NCBI GenBank assembly: GCA_017744855.1
Contig: JAGIAK010000009.1
Coordinates: 1-46,018 of the forward strand
Direction: 5' to 3'
Source: Microbacterium sp.
Lineage (GTDB): Bacteria > Actinomycetota > Actinomycetes > Actinomycetales > Microbacteriaceae
DNA: 46,018 bases
Positions within the stretch are counted from its first letter, which is position 1. Every line of letters starts with the position of its first letter. The translations under genes and the position numbers were made by a program. The notes beneath the pieces were generated by a model, which was not told the DNA's origin, searched no databases, and saw only the letters and a program-made list of their open reading frames with translations. Of this stretch, positions 38,286 through 46,018 are shown piece after piece.

Positions 38286-39089
38286 TTATTGCGAAAGCGG
38301 GCCGGTGGCGATGCCGACCGAGATGCTGAGCACCAGCGCGAGCCAGTAGAGGAACGGGCCGAGAACGGCGAGCACGAGGCCGATGATGCCGAGCGCGCGC
38401 CGCGTCTTCTTGCGGATCGAGAGGATGCCGAACACGATCGCCGCGATGCCGAGCACCGTACCCGTCCAGAACGAGATCTCCGCCCACAGCACCTGGTCGC
38501 GCGCGGGGGAGAGCGCCTGGATCCAGCTCGGGTCGTTCGTGTCGATGCCGGACGGGAGGCGGCTGCCGATCTGGGCGCCGAACACCGTGGCGAGGATCGG
38601 CACCACGACAGCGGCGACGATGCCGAGCACGAGGGCGAGGACGGCGAACGTCGCCGACGGCGCCCTGGTCGTGTCGGGGACGCTGTAGGCGCCGCTCGCC
38701 TCCGCGTATCCTCCGACGGGCACCTGATAGGCGCCGGGAGGGGCGGCCTGCGGCGCCGGTGCAGGGGCGGGGCTCTGCGCGTAGCCGGGATTCTGGGCGT
38801 ATGCGGGACTCTGCGCATACGGATCCGCGGGTGCCTGGCCGTAGGGTGCAGGGATCTGCGCCGCGGCCGGCGGAGCGACCGGAGGCGCCGGTGGGTACGT
38901 GGGCGCTGCCGGCGCCGCGGGAGGCGGCACCGCGGCCTGGTACGGCGCGGGAGGGGCCGGTGCATAGGCGGGCGGCTGCGCTGCGGCGCCGTCGGGCGCC
39001 GCGGGAGTCACCGGTGCGGCGTCGGATGCGGGGACGACGGGCGGCACGGGCGGAACGGCACCGGGCGGGGGCAGCTGCGGATCAGTCAC
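38286..39089 (-). CDS. Proline/alanine-rich membrane protein with DUF4190-like C-terminus
   Basis: The 267-residue protein has a long low-complexity N-terminal half (about 1-145, Pro, Ala, Tyr and Gln rich, with repeated YAQ-SP and PPAP units) that is probably cytoplasmic and disordered. Hydrophobic segments follow (FAVLALVLGIVAAVVVPILAT; LGIAAIVFGILSI; LGIIGLVLAVLGPFLYWLAL). The C-terminal LALVLGIxxxxxxxxFGxLSI arrangement is like DUF4190 proteins of actinobacteria. Function is unknown. The GTG start at 39089 is supported by a TAGGAT box six bases upstream. Confidence 0.8.
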   Translation of the reverse strand: MTDPQLPPPGAVPPVPPVVPASDAAPVTPAAPDGAAAQPPAYAPAPPAPYQAAVPPPAAPAAPTYPPAPPVAPPAAAQIPAPYGQAPADPYAQSPAYAQNPGYAQSPAPAPAPQAAPPGAYQVPVGGYAEASGAYSVPDTTRAPSATFAVLALVLGIVAAVVVPILATVFGAQIGSRLPSGIDTNDPSWIQALSPARDQVLWAEISFWTGTVLGIAAIVFGILSIRKKTRRALGIIGLVLAVLGPFLYWLALVLSISVGIATGPLSQ

Positions 39090-39095
39090 GCCCCC

Positions 39096-39101
39096 ATCCT
39101 A
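39096..39101 (-). promoter_or_regulatory. -10 box TAGGAT, leaderless promoter of the proline-rich protein gene
   Basis: On the minus strand TAGGAT is followed by six bases and the GTG at 39089, leaving no space for a ribosome-binding site. Confidence 0.55.
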
Positions 39102-39133
39102 GACGCGGGTTCGTCGGCACAGCAGGCCGACGC

Positions 39134-39173
39134 GACACGGCCGCCCTCGCGAGATCGCGGGGGCGGCCATGTC
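39134..39173 (-). terminator. Long hairpin after trpS
   Basis: An 18-base stem with two wobble positions (39134-39151 with 39156-39173) and a 4-base loop starts 14 bases past the trpS stop codon, separating trpS from the gene downstream on the same strand. Confidence 0.8.
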
Positions 39174-39187
39174 GGGCGTCGAGCGGG

Positions 39188-40195
<1,008 letters not shown>

Positions 40196-40198
40196 TCA

Positions 40199-40204
40199 AT
40201 CCTA
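40199..40204 (-). promoter_or_regulatory. -10 box TAGGAT, leaderless promoter of trpS
   Basis: On the minus strand TAGGAT is followed by TGACGG and the GTG at 40192. Its presumed -35 region overlaps that of the divergent SRPBCC promoter. Confidence 0.55.
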
Positions 40205-40241
40205 TGCGCCGCGCGGGGAGGGTCCGCCATGCCGCATCCTC

Positions 40242-40247
40242 TACCCT
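40242..40247 (+). promoter_or_regulatory. -10 box TACCCT of the SRPBCC gene
   Basis: TACCCT is followed by GAGGGT and the ATG at 40254. GAGGGT could be a very close ribosome-binding site or simply the transcript start of a leaderless mRNA. Confidence 0.4.
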
Positions 40248-40253
40248 GAGGGT

Positions 40254-40895
40254 ATGGGGGAACGGCGAGGGACCGCGCGGAGGGATCGGGCGCTCTACGT
40301 CGAGATCCTCATCGACGCGCCGATCGAGCGCGTGTGGGAACTGACCCAGACGCCGGAGCACCATGTGCGCTGGGACGGGCGGTTCACCGCCATCCGGCCG
40401 ACGCGGATCCGCGACGACGGTACGCAGGAGTTCGACTACGAGCTCGATCTCGGCGTCCACACCATCCGCGGAACCGGTGTGTCACGGGGCGACAGGCGCG
40501 GCCGCGCGGGGGAGCGCACCTCCGCCCTCCTCTTCGACACCGATGACCCGTTCTCGCCCCTCGGCACCGGCCGCGGGTACTGGCGGTACGTTCCCACCGC
40601 CGATGGCGTGCGCTTCTTCACCGGATACGACTACGCGCGCGGATGGGGAGCGCTCGGGCGTCTCCTCGACCCGCTCGTCACCCGCCCGTTCGTGTGGTGG
40701 CTCACCGCGTGGAGCTTCGATCGGCTGCGACTCTGGGCCGAGCAGGGCGTCCCGCCGGAGCGCACCGGTTTCTGGCGCTCCCTCCTGCCTGGGCGACGTC
40801 CGCGCGCGCATGCACGGCGGTGTTTGTCGCGACCCGCCACCGGACGCACGGTCATGCAGCAGGCTCCGGAGTCGCTGTCGGGGCTGCACGCATGA
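40254..40895 (+). CDS. SRPBCC (START-like) family protein
   Basis: The 213-residue protein has the start of an SRPBCC lipid-binding-like domain (YVEILIDAPIERVWELTQTPEHHVRWD), matching polyketide-cyclase and START-like proteins that enclose hydrophobic ligands. The middle (WRYVPTADGVRFFTGYDYARGWG) also fits. The C-terminal 35 residues are basic and low-complexity. It has no signal peptide. It is the first of three overlapping genes; its stop overlaps the next start (ATGA), so the SRPBCC and two DUF4166 proteins probably act together. The ligand is unknown. Confidence 0.8.
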   Translation: MGERRGTARRDRALYVEILIDAPIERVWELTQTPEHHVRWDGRFTAIRPTRIRDDGTQEFDYELDLGVHTIRGTGVSRGDRRGRAGERTSALLFDTDDPFSPLGTGRGYWRYVPTADGVRFFTGYDYARGWGALGRLLDPLVTRPFVWWLTAWSFDRLRLWAEQGVPPERTGFWRSLLPGRRPRAHARRCLSRPATGRTVMQQAPESLSGLHA

Positions 40896-41575
40896 GCGCC
40901 GACGGGATCTTCGTCAGGGCGCTCGGCGACGACTTCGCGCGCCTGCATCCCGAGATGCAGCGTCGGTTCGGTGTGGGGACCGCCGCCGGGTACGGCTGTG
41001 TGGGACGCGGCGTGATGAGCGAGGTGCGTCGCGGTCCGTGGTGGACGCTGCCCTTCCTCGCCATCGGGACGCTGCGCAACATCCTGTTCCCCGACCGCGC
41101 GAGGGACGTGCCGTTCCAGATCGACAACCACGCGTACGTCGACAGCCTGGGGCGTGAGACGGTGACGTTCGTGCGCACGATGGAGATCAGCCCGGGCCGG
41201 CGTCGCCGGTTCGACGCCACGATGATCTACAGCGACCGCAGGGGACGGATCGTCGACTACCTCGGCACGCACCAGCACCTGGCGGTCGACCTCGACCTCG
41301 CCGTCACCGACGACGGCGGACTGCGGCTCACCTCCGGCGCTCAGCGCTTCTACGAGGGGCCGATCGGGTTTCGCTTCCCGATGTTGTTCAGCGGGCGCGC
41401 GCACCTCACCGAGCGTTTCGACGACGAGCAGGAGCGCTACGTCATCGATCTGGAGGTGCGCAACGACGTGCTGGGCTTCCTGTTCGGATACCGCGGGACG
41501 TTCACCTGCGAGTTCGTCGACGGGGAGGACGTGCCGGAGACCGTCAAGCCGTACCGCGAGGAGAGGCGAGAGTGA
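40892..41575 (+). CDS. DUF4166 domain protein, copy 1
   Basis: A 227-residue protein that begins FVRALGDDFARLHPEMQRRFG, the DUF4166 signature, and ends with a beta-strand-rich region (VIDLEVRNDVLGFLFGYRG). There is no signal peptide or membrane helix apart from one moderately hydrophobic patch (WWTLPFLAIGTLRNILF). The domain has no assigned biochemical function. It overlaps the preceding SRPBCC gene and the following paralogue by four bases on each side, indicating a tightly coupled operon. It is clearly related to the next gene product. Confidence 0.85.
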   Translation: MSADGIFVRALGDDFARLHPEMQRRFGVGTAAGYGCVGRGVMSEVRRGPWWTLPFLAIGTLRNILFPDRARDVPFQIDNHAYVDSLGRETVTFVRTMEISPGRRRRFDATMIYSDRRGRIVDYLGTHQHLAVDLDLAVTDDGGLRLTSGAQRFYEGPIGFRFPMLFSGRAHLTERFDDEQERYVIDLEVRNDVLGFLFGYRGTFTCEFVDGEDVPETVKPYREERRE

Positions 41576-42261
41576 CCGGGCCCGGCGGGAGCGACGGCGT
41601 CGTCGAGAGTGATGAGGCGGCGAGCGGTGAGGCGTTCCTGCGCGCTCTGGGGGACGACGCCGCGCAGCTGCACCCCGAGATCGCCGCGCAGATGCGCACG
41701 TCATCGGCTCGCACCCGGGGCGAGGGCGTGTTCGTGCGCGCCGGGAGCAGGTACCGTCTGCTCAACGCCCTCCTCCTGCCGCTGCTGGGGAGGGACGCCG
41801 TCGTGACGCGGATCGGCAGGGATGTGCCGTTCTCGGTGCGCACCGAGTCGGCCGTGCGGACGGCGACGGTCGGGGGTGCGACCATCGAGAGGGCGACGCT
41901 CCGCACCGTGCGGGAGTTCCGCTTCCCGACCGGGACCCAGCGCGTCGCCGACGTGATCACCACCAGCGTGCACCCCGGGCTCGTGCGCACGCTGCTCGGC
42001 GAGCGCGGACGGATCGAGCTCATCGAGGAGTGCACGGTCGGAGCGGGCGGAACCCTGCGGATGCGCACGCGCCGCGCGGCTCTGCGGCTCGGCGGGCGTC
42101 GCTTCGCGCTCCGCGGCGTCCTCGCCGTGCACGCGGACGTCGAAGACGGATGGGACGACGACAACGCCCGCCGCACCATCGCCGTGACGGTGCGGAACCC
42201 GATCGCCGGCACCATCCTCGAGTACCGGGGGTGGTACCGGATGCTCGCCGAGGATCAGTAG
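41572..42261 (+). CDS. DUF4166 domain protein, copy 2 (paralogue of the preceding gene)
   Basis: The 229-residue product starts with a GTG that overlaps the previous stop (GTGA). It repeats the domain's opening motif as FLRALGDDAAQLHPEI, shares RDVPFSVRTE with copy 1 (RDVPFQIDN), and closes with VTVRNPIAGTILEYRGWY, equivalent to VRNDVLGFLFGYRGTF. Internal sequence has diverged strongly, so the duplication is old or the copies have different roles, for instance as a heterodimer. A 20-residue acidic Gly/Ser-rich N-terminal extension precedes the domain. Its last seven bases overlap the 3' end of the convergent xthA gene. Confidence 0.83.
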   Translation: MTGPGGSDGVVESDEAASGEAFLRALGDDAAQLHPEIAAQMRTSSARTRGEGVFVRAGSRYRLLNALLLPLLGRDAVVTRIGRDVPFSVRTESAVRTATVGGATIERATLRTVREFRFPTGTQRVADVITTSVHPGLVRTLLGERGRIELIEECTVGAGGTLRMRTRRAALRLGGRRFALRGVLAVHADVEDGWDDDNARRTIAVTVRNPIAGTILEYRGWYRMLAEDQ

Positions 42262-43094
42262 CTGTAGTCGACGACCACGGGCGCGTGATCGCTCCACCGC
42301 TGGTCGTATGCCGCGGCGCGGGCCACGTGGTAGGCCGTGACGCGCTCGGCGAGCGCCGGCGTCGCGAGGTGGTAGTCGATGCGCCACCCGGAGTCGTTGT
42401 CGAACGCCTGACCGCGCATGGACCACCAGGTGTAGGGGCCGTCGACCTCGCCGTGGAACTTCCGTCCCACGTCGACCCACCCGAGGCCCGTGCCGACGCT
42501 GCCGTCGACGCCCTCGACGTCGGCGCCGGCCTCGCCGAGGAATCGGTCGAAGTAGGCGCGCTCGCGGGGGAGGAAGCCCGCCTTCTTGCGGTTGCCCCGC
42601 CAGTTCTTGATGTCGAGCTCACGGTGCCCGACGTTGAGGTCGCCGGTGACCAGCGCCAGCGCCCCCTCGCCTCCGAGCTCACCGAGACGCGACTCGAAGG
42701 CGTCGAGGAACTTCCACTTCTCGTCCTGCTTCGGGGTGTCGGCCTCTCCGGTGTGCACGTAGGCGCTGACGACGGTGAGAGGACGGTCGCCGATCAGGAA
42801 GTCGGCCTCGATCCAGCGCCCCTTCGAGTCGAACTCGGCGTGGCCGAAGTCGGTGCGCGAGGCGAGCGCGGGGGTGCGGCTGGCGATCGCCACGCCAGCG
42901 CGGCCCTTGGCCGTGGCCTCGTCGTGCACGAACGTCCAGCCGGGGAGCGCGGCTTCGAGATGCTCGTCCTGCCCGCGCACCTCCTGCAGGGTGAGCACGT
43001 CGACGTCGGCGGCGTCGAGCCACGCGCCCATCCCGTTGCGGGCGGCGGCCCTGATCCCGTTGACGTTGACCGTGGCGATACGCAGGTGAGGCAT
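42255..43094 (-). CDS. xthA: Exodeoxyribonuclease III / AP endonuclease
   Basis: A 279-residue EEP-fold nuclease for base-excision repair. Motifs: RIATVNVNGIRAAARNGMGAW, metal-binding Glu in LTLQEVRGQ, VVSAYVHTGE, GDLNVGHRELDIKNW with catalytic Asp and Asn, GWRIDYHLATP, and the final RWSDHAPVVVDY with the Asp-His pair. The start at 43094 lies seven bases after TAGGCT, supporting a leaderless mRNA. It overlaps the convergent DUF4166 gene by seven bases. The next gene upstream on this strand is the YihY-type protein. Confidence 0.94.
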   Translation of the reverse strand: MPHLRIATVNVNGIRAAARNGMGAWLDAADVDVLTLQEVRGQDEHLEAALPGWTFVHDEATAKGRAGVAIASRTPALASRTDFGHAEFDSKGRWIEADFLIGDRPLTVVSAYVHTGEADTPKQDEKWKFLDAFESRLGELGGEGALALVTGDLNVGHRELDIKNWRGNRKKAGFLPRERAYFDRFLGEAGADVEGVDGSVGTGLGWVDVGRKFHGEVDGPYTWWSMRGQAFDNDSGWRIDYHLATPALAERVTAYHVARAAAYDQRWSDHAPVVVDYSY

Positions 43095-43101
43095 GTGCAC
43101 A

Positions 43102-43107
43102 AGCCTA
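43102..43107 (-). promoter_or_regulatory. -10 box TAGGCT, leaderless promoter of xthA
   Basis: On the minus strand TAGGCT is followed by seven bases and the ATG at 43094. The box overlaps the stop codon region of the YihY-type gene (stop at 43105-43107), so xthA has its own promoter inside the end of its neighbour. Confidence 0.5.
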
Positions 43108-44241
43108 GGCGCGGGGTGGGACATTCCCCGATTCGAGCCCGGCCTCGGCCTCGGCGAGCGCCTCGTGCGCCCGGCGCAGCGACCGGTGCGCGGCGGCGCG
43201 GCGGAACCACGGCGCGTCGCGAGCCTGCTCCTCGGCCCGACGGAGCTGCACCCGGGCTGCCAGCACGAGCGCCTGCTCCTCGGCCCGTCTGGCCGCCGCC
43301 TCATCCTCGTGCTCGAGCGGCTGGTCGTGGTCCATCGCGGTCACGGCGATGAACGAGGCTGCCATGAGCACGACGATCGCCAGCCAGCGGCACCACAGCA
43401 GGAGTCCGACGATGACAGCGAAGGAGGCGAGGAGGGGGTTGCTGGGCACCCGGGAGAGCAGGAGGCCGGCGCCGAGCTGCAGCACCACCATCGCCCCGCC
43501 GCCGAGCAGCGCGCCGGGCCAGATGTACCGCCAGCGCAGGGCGGTGCCCGTGAGGAACCGCACGAGCAGGGCGAGCGCCGCGGCATCCAGCACGAAGGCG
43601 ACGGCGATCGACAGCGCACGCACGCTGAAGTCGAACAGCCACGAGCCTGTGCTCCATCCGAGCAAGTGGTACATCTGGGCCAGCGCCCAGACGCCGGCCC
43701 AGCTGAGCACGGCGCCGACGAGCATCGCTCCGCCGAACACGATCGCCGAGAAGAAGTCGCGCGCCTTGAGCAGCCAGTAGCTGCGGGTGTCGTAGGGGAG
43801 TCCGAACAGGTCGCGCACTGCACGCCGCGTGAACGTGACGGCGCCGACGGCCGTCCAGAGCGCCACGCCTCCGGCGATCGCACCGGTGACCCCCAGCACA
43901 CCGCCCGACTCCTTCGCGATCTCCGTGACGTCCGACACCGAGAAGACGCCGTGCTCGCCGATCAGACCGGGGATGTACGTGTTCATCAGCCGCACGAGCG
44001 CGTCGATCGCCGCCTCGCTGGCGCCGAGCCACAGGCCGGCGCCCGCGAACGCGACGTAGATGAGCGCGAAGAGCGCGAACAGCACGTAGTAGCTCATGCC
44101 CGCGGAGAGCAGGAACCCGTTGTTGTATGAGAAGTTGCGCCACACCCGCACGGGAAAGGCCGCGAGCGTGCGGTCCTTCAACTCGATGACGCGCTCCAGA
44201 GGCGTCTCGAAGCGCGCACGGAGAGGAGGGCGTTCGGACAC
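43105..44241 (-). CDS. YihY/BrkB-family inner-membrane protein
   Basis: The 378-residue protein has about six membrane helices in the YihY/BrkB pattern: a soluble lead (VRVWRNFSYNNGFLLSAGMSYYVLFALFALIYV), DLFGLPYDTRSYWLLKARDF, WRYIWPGALLGGGAMVVLQ and a helical cytoplasmic tail. The tail (after about residue 300) is rich in Ala, Glu and Arg and is likely coiled coil. The family was once annotated as ribonuclease BN but is a membrane protein of unclear function, possibly transport. The GTG start at 44241 lies six bases after TAGGGT. Confidence 0.9.
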   Translation of the reverse strand: MSERPPLRARFETPLERVIELKDRTLAAFPVRVWRNFSYNNGFLLSAGMSYYVLFALFALIYVAFAGAGLWLGASEAAIDALVRLMNTYIPGLIGEHGVFSVSDVTEIAKESGGVLGVTGAIAGGVALWTAVGAVTFTRRAVRDLFGLPYDTRSYWLLKARDFFSAIVFGGAMLVGAVLSWAGVWALAQMYHLLGWSTGSWLFDFSVRALSIAVAFVLDAAALALLVRFLTGTALRWRYIWPGALLGGGAMVVLQLGAGLLLSRVPSNPLLASFAVIVGLLLWCRWLAIVVLMAASFIAVTAMDHDQPLEHEDEAAARRAEEQALVLAARVQLRRAEEQARDAPWFRRAAAHRSLRRAHEALAEAEAGLESGNVPPRA

Positions 44242-44247
44242 GTCCTC

Positions 44248-44253
44248 ACCCTA
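44248..44253 (-). promoter_or_regulatory. -10 box TAGGGT, leaderless promoter of the YihY-type gene
   Basis: On the minus strand TAGGGT is followed by GAGGAC and the GTG at 44241. GAGGA is too close to act as a normal ribosome-binding site, so the mRNA is probably leaderless. Confidence 0.5.
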
Positions 44254-44278
44254 TCGGCCGGGGGAGCGGGGATACGCG

Positions 44279-44309
44279 GAAGGCGGCCTCCCGGAGGGAG
44301 ACCGCCTTC
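44279..44309. terminator. Hairpin after sdhB
   Basis: A 14-base stem with one wobble (44279-44292 with 44296-44309) and a 3-base loop starts 18 bases past the sdhB stop. It separates the sdh operon from the YihY-type gene. Confidence 0.75.
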
Positions 44310-44327
44310 TCGATGTGTTCGCCGTCG

Positions 44328-45095
44328 TCAGGGACGACCGCGCAGCACCGCCTGCTTGACCTCGGCGATGGCCTTGGTGACCTCGATGCCACGGGGGCAC
44401 GCCTCGGAGCAGTTGAAGGTCGTGCGGCAGCGCCACACGCCCTCCTTGTCGTTGAGGATGTCGAGACGCACGGCGGCGTTGTCGTCGCGCGAGTCGAAGA
44501 TGAAGCGGTGCGCGTTCACGATCGCGGCCGGGCCGAAGTACTGGCCGTCGGTCCAGAACACCGGGCACGAGGACGTGCACGCGGCGCAGAGGATGCACTT
44601 GGTGGTGTCGTCGAAGATCTCGCGGTCGACGATCGACTGGATGCGCTCCTTGCCCTTCTCGGGCACCGAGTTCGCGACGAGGAACGGCTGCACCTCGCGG
44701 TACGACGCGAAGAACGGCTCCATGTCGACGACGAGGTCCTTCTCGAGGGGGAGGCCCTTGATCGCCTCGACGTAGATCGGCTTCGAGATGTCGAGGTCCT
44801 TGATCAGCGTCTTGCACGCGAGACGGTTGCGACCGTTGATGCGCATGGCGTCGGAGCCGCAGATGCCGTGCGCGCAGGACCGACGGAAGGTCAGCGAGCC
44901 GTCGACCTCCCACTTGATCTTGTGCAGCGCGTCGAGCACGCGGTCGGTGGAGTACAGCTCCACGTCGTAGTCGACCCAGTGCGGCTCCGCGTCGACCTCG
45001 GGGTCGAACCGGCGGATGTTGAAGGTGACGATGAAGGACTGGACGCCGCTGTCGTTCGTGTCGGCGGCCGGTGCCTCTGCGACTGCGTTCGACAT
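44328..45095 (-). CDS. sdhB: Succinate dehydrogenase iron-sulfur subunit
   Basis: The 255-residue subunit carries electrons from the flavoprotein to quinone. It has the plant-type [2Fe-2S] cysteines (CAHGICGSDAMRINGRNRLAC), then the two bacterial-ferredoxin-type groups CILCAACTSSCPVFW and CSEACPRGIEV for the [4Fe-4S] and [3Fe-4S] clusters. The start at 45095 is two bases from the sdhA stop, so the genes are coupled. An upstream purine-rich stretch (GGAAGTACTGACC) inside the sdhA end provides the ribosome-binding site. Confidence 0.97.
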   Translation of the reverse strand: MSNAVAEAPAADTNDSGVQSFIVTFNIRRFDPEVDAEPHWVDYDVELYSTDRVLDALHKIKWEVDGSLTFRRSCAHGICGSDAMRINGRNRLACKTLIKDLDISKPIYVEAIKGLPLEKDLVVDMEPFFASYREVQPFLVANSVPEKGKERIQSIVDREIFDDTTKCILCAACTSSCPVFWTDGQYFGPAAIVNAHRFIFDSRDDNAAVRLDILNDKEGVWRCRTTFNCSEACPRGIEVTKAIAEVKQAVLRGRP

Positions 45096-45097
45096 GG

Positions 45098-46018
45098 TCA
45101 GTACTTCCTCTCCATCGGCGGGTAGTTCAACTCGCCCTGCTCGTTCTTGGTGAACACCACCGGCTTCCAGTCGAGCTTGATGTGGTCGCTCGGCGTGGAC
45201 GAGTGCGGGTCGCCCGTCAGGTAGGCCATCGTGTGCTGCATGTACTTCTCGTCGTCGCGCTTCGGGAAGTCGTCGCGCATGTGGCCGCCGCGGCTCTCCT
45301 CGCGGTTCTGCGCGGCGTAGACGACGACCTCGGCGATGTCGAGCAGGAAGCCCAGCTCCACGGCCTCGAGCAGATCGGTGTTGAACCGGTGGCCCTTGTC
45401 ATCGACGTGCACGTTCTTGTAGCGCTCGCGCAGCTCGGCGATCACGCCGAGCACGTGCTGCAGGGACTCGTGCGTGCGGAACACCTGCGCGCCCTTGTCC
45501 ATCTCCTCCTGCAGCGTCTTGCGCAGCACGGCGATGCGCTCGGTGCCCTGGTTGTTGCGCAGGCCCTCGAGCATGTCGGAGACGAACGCCGCGGGGTTCT
45601 CGGGGAGCGGCACGAACTCGGCCGTCTTCACGTACTCCACGGCGTTGCGGCCCGAGCGCTTGCCGAACACGTTGATGTCCAGCAGCGAGTTGGTGCCCAG
45701 GCGGTTGGCGCCGTGCACCGACACGCACGCGCACTCGCCTGCGGCGTAGAGGCCGGGGACGATCGTGTCGTTGTCGGCGAGCACCTCGCCGTTGTTGTTG
45801 GTGGGGATGCCGCCCATGGCGTAGTGGGCCGTCGGCATCACCGGCACCGGCTCGACGACCGGGTCGACGCCCAGGTACGTTCTGGCGAACTCGGTGATGT
45901 CCGGGAGCTTCGTCTCCAGCACCTCGGCGCCGAGGTGCGTGCAGTCCAGGAGGACGTAGTCCTTGTGCGGGCCGGCGCCGCGTCCCTCCGCGACCTCCTG
46001 GACCATGCAGCGGGAGAC
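45098..46018 (-). CDS. sdhA: Succinate dehydrogenase flavoprotein subunit, C-terminal part (5' end outside window)
   Basis: The frame is open to the window edge, so the N-terminal FAD-binding half is missing. Visible parts include PTAHYAMGGIPTN (active-site His and glycines), GLYAAGECACVSVHGANRLGTNSLLD (FAD and substrate region), RGGHMRDDFPKRDDEKY with the substrate-binding Arg, and the C-terminal helical domain ending NYPPMERKY. It oxidises succinate to fumarate in the citric acid cycle. sdhB follows two bases after its stop; membrane anchors SdhC/D are expected upstream, outside the window. Confidence 0.96.
   Translation of the reverse strand, partial: VSRCMVQEVAEGRGAGPHKDYVLLDCTHLGAEVLETKLPDITEFARTYLGVDPVVEPVPVMPTAHYAMGGIPTNNNGEVLADNDTIVPGLYAAGECACVSVHGANRLGTNSLLDINVFGKRSGRNAVEYVKTAEFVPLPENPAAFVSDMLEGLRNNQGTERIAVLRKTLQEEMDKGAQVFRTHESLQHVLGVIAELRERYKNVHVDDKGHRFNTDLLEAVELGFLLDIAEVVVYAAQNREESRGGHMRDDFPKRDDEKYMQHTMAYLTGDPHSSTPSDHIKLDWKPVVFTKNEQGELNYPPMERKY

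Overview
This window is high-GC DNA with actinobacterial character. GTG starts are common, many genes appear to be leaderless, and stop/start overlaps such as ATGA, GTGA and TGATG link genes into operons. The gene content fits the family Microbacteriaceae, most likely Microbacterium: mscL-free housekeeping blocks such as tRNA-Gln/glmU/prs, rplY/pth and sdhAB sit beside LacI- and IclR-controlled sugar loci. The genus is inferred from overall protein character, not from a marker gene. I see no transposase, phage, CRISPR array or rRNA.

Layout. 1-2.9 kb: end of an ABC-F ATPase gene and a CPA1-type Na+/H+ antiporter. 2.9-10.9 kb: a maltodextrin-type locus, with a LacI regulator divergent from a GH13 glycosidase, an esterase-fold protein and a MalEFG-type importer without its own ATPase. 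11.0-13.7 kb: a methionine importer, metQ-metN-metI. 13.7-18.5 kb: an RluA-type pseudouridine synthase and redox or stress regulator pairs (GlxA-like AraC with a quinone oxidoreductase, Rrf2 with an NmrA-like protein, and MarR). 18.5-21.1 kb: tRNA-Gln, glmU and prs. 21.2-24.1 kb: a three-gene flavin-transfer cluster (FMN-binding lipoprotein, ApbE, and an RnfD/NqrB-like membrane protein fused to a flavin reductase). 24.1-25.3 kb: a frameshifted AbiEi-like/DUF559 gene flanked on both sides by copies of one short motif. 25.3-27.5 kb: a two-component system. 27.7-36.7 kb: sugar-acid metabolism, with gnd, a beta-hydroxyacid dehydrogenase, a D-2-hydroxyacid dehydrogenase, an IclR regulator, and an operon of transporter, SDR, FAH-family enzyme, L-idonate-type dehydrogenase and gluconokinase. 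36.6-46 kb: a tiny membrane protein, rplY, pth, a proline-rich membrane protein, trpS, an SRPBCC protein with two DUF4166 paralogues, xthA, a YihY protein, sdhB and partial sdhA.

How the genes work together. The 32-36.6 kb operon plus gnd gives a complete paper route: L-idonate to 5-ketogluconate (IdnD-like), to gluconate (SDR, IdnO-like), to 6-phosphogluconate (GntK), to ribulose-5-phosphate (Gnd). The flavin cluster could carry electrons from cytoplasmic NAD(P)H through the membrane to a covalently bound FMN on a surface lipoprotein. The clearest leads for something undescribed are this flavin cluster, the repeated TGTCGGGAG motifs around the broken DUF559 gene, the DUF4166 pair, and a recurring TAGGNT-N6/7-start leaderless promoter pattern.
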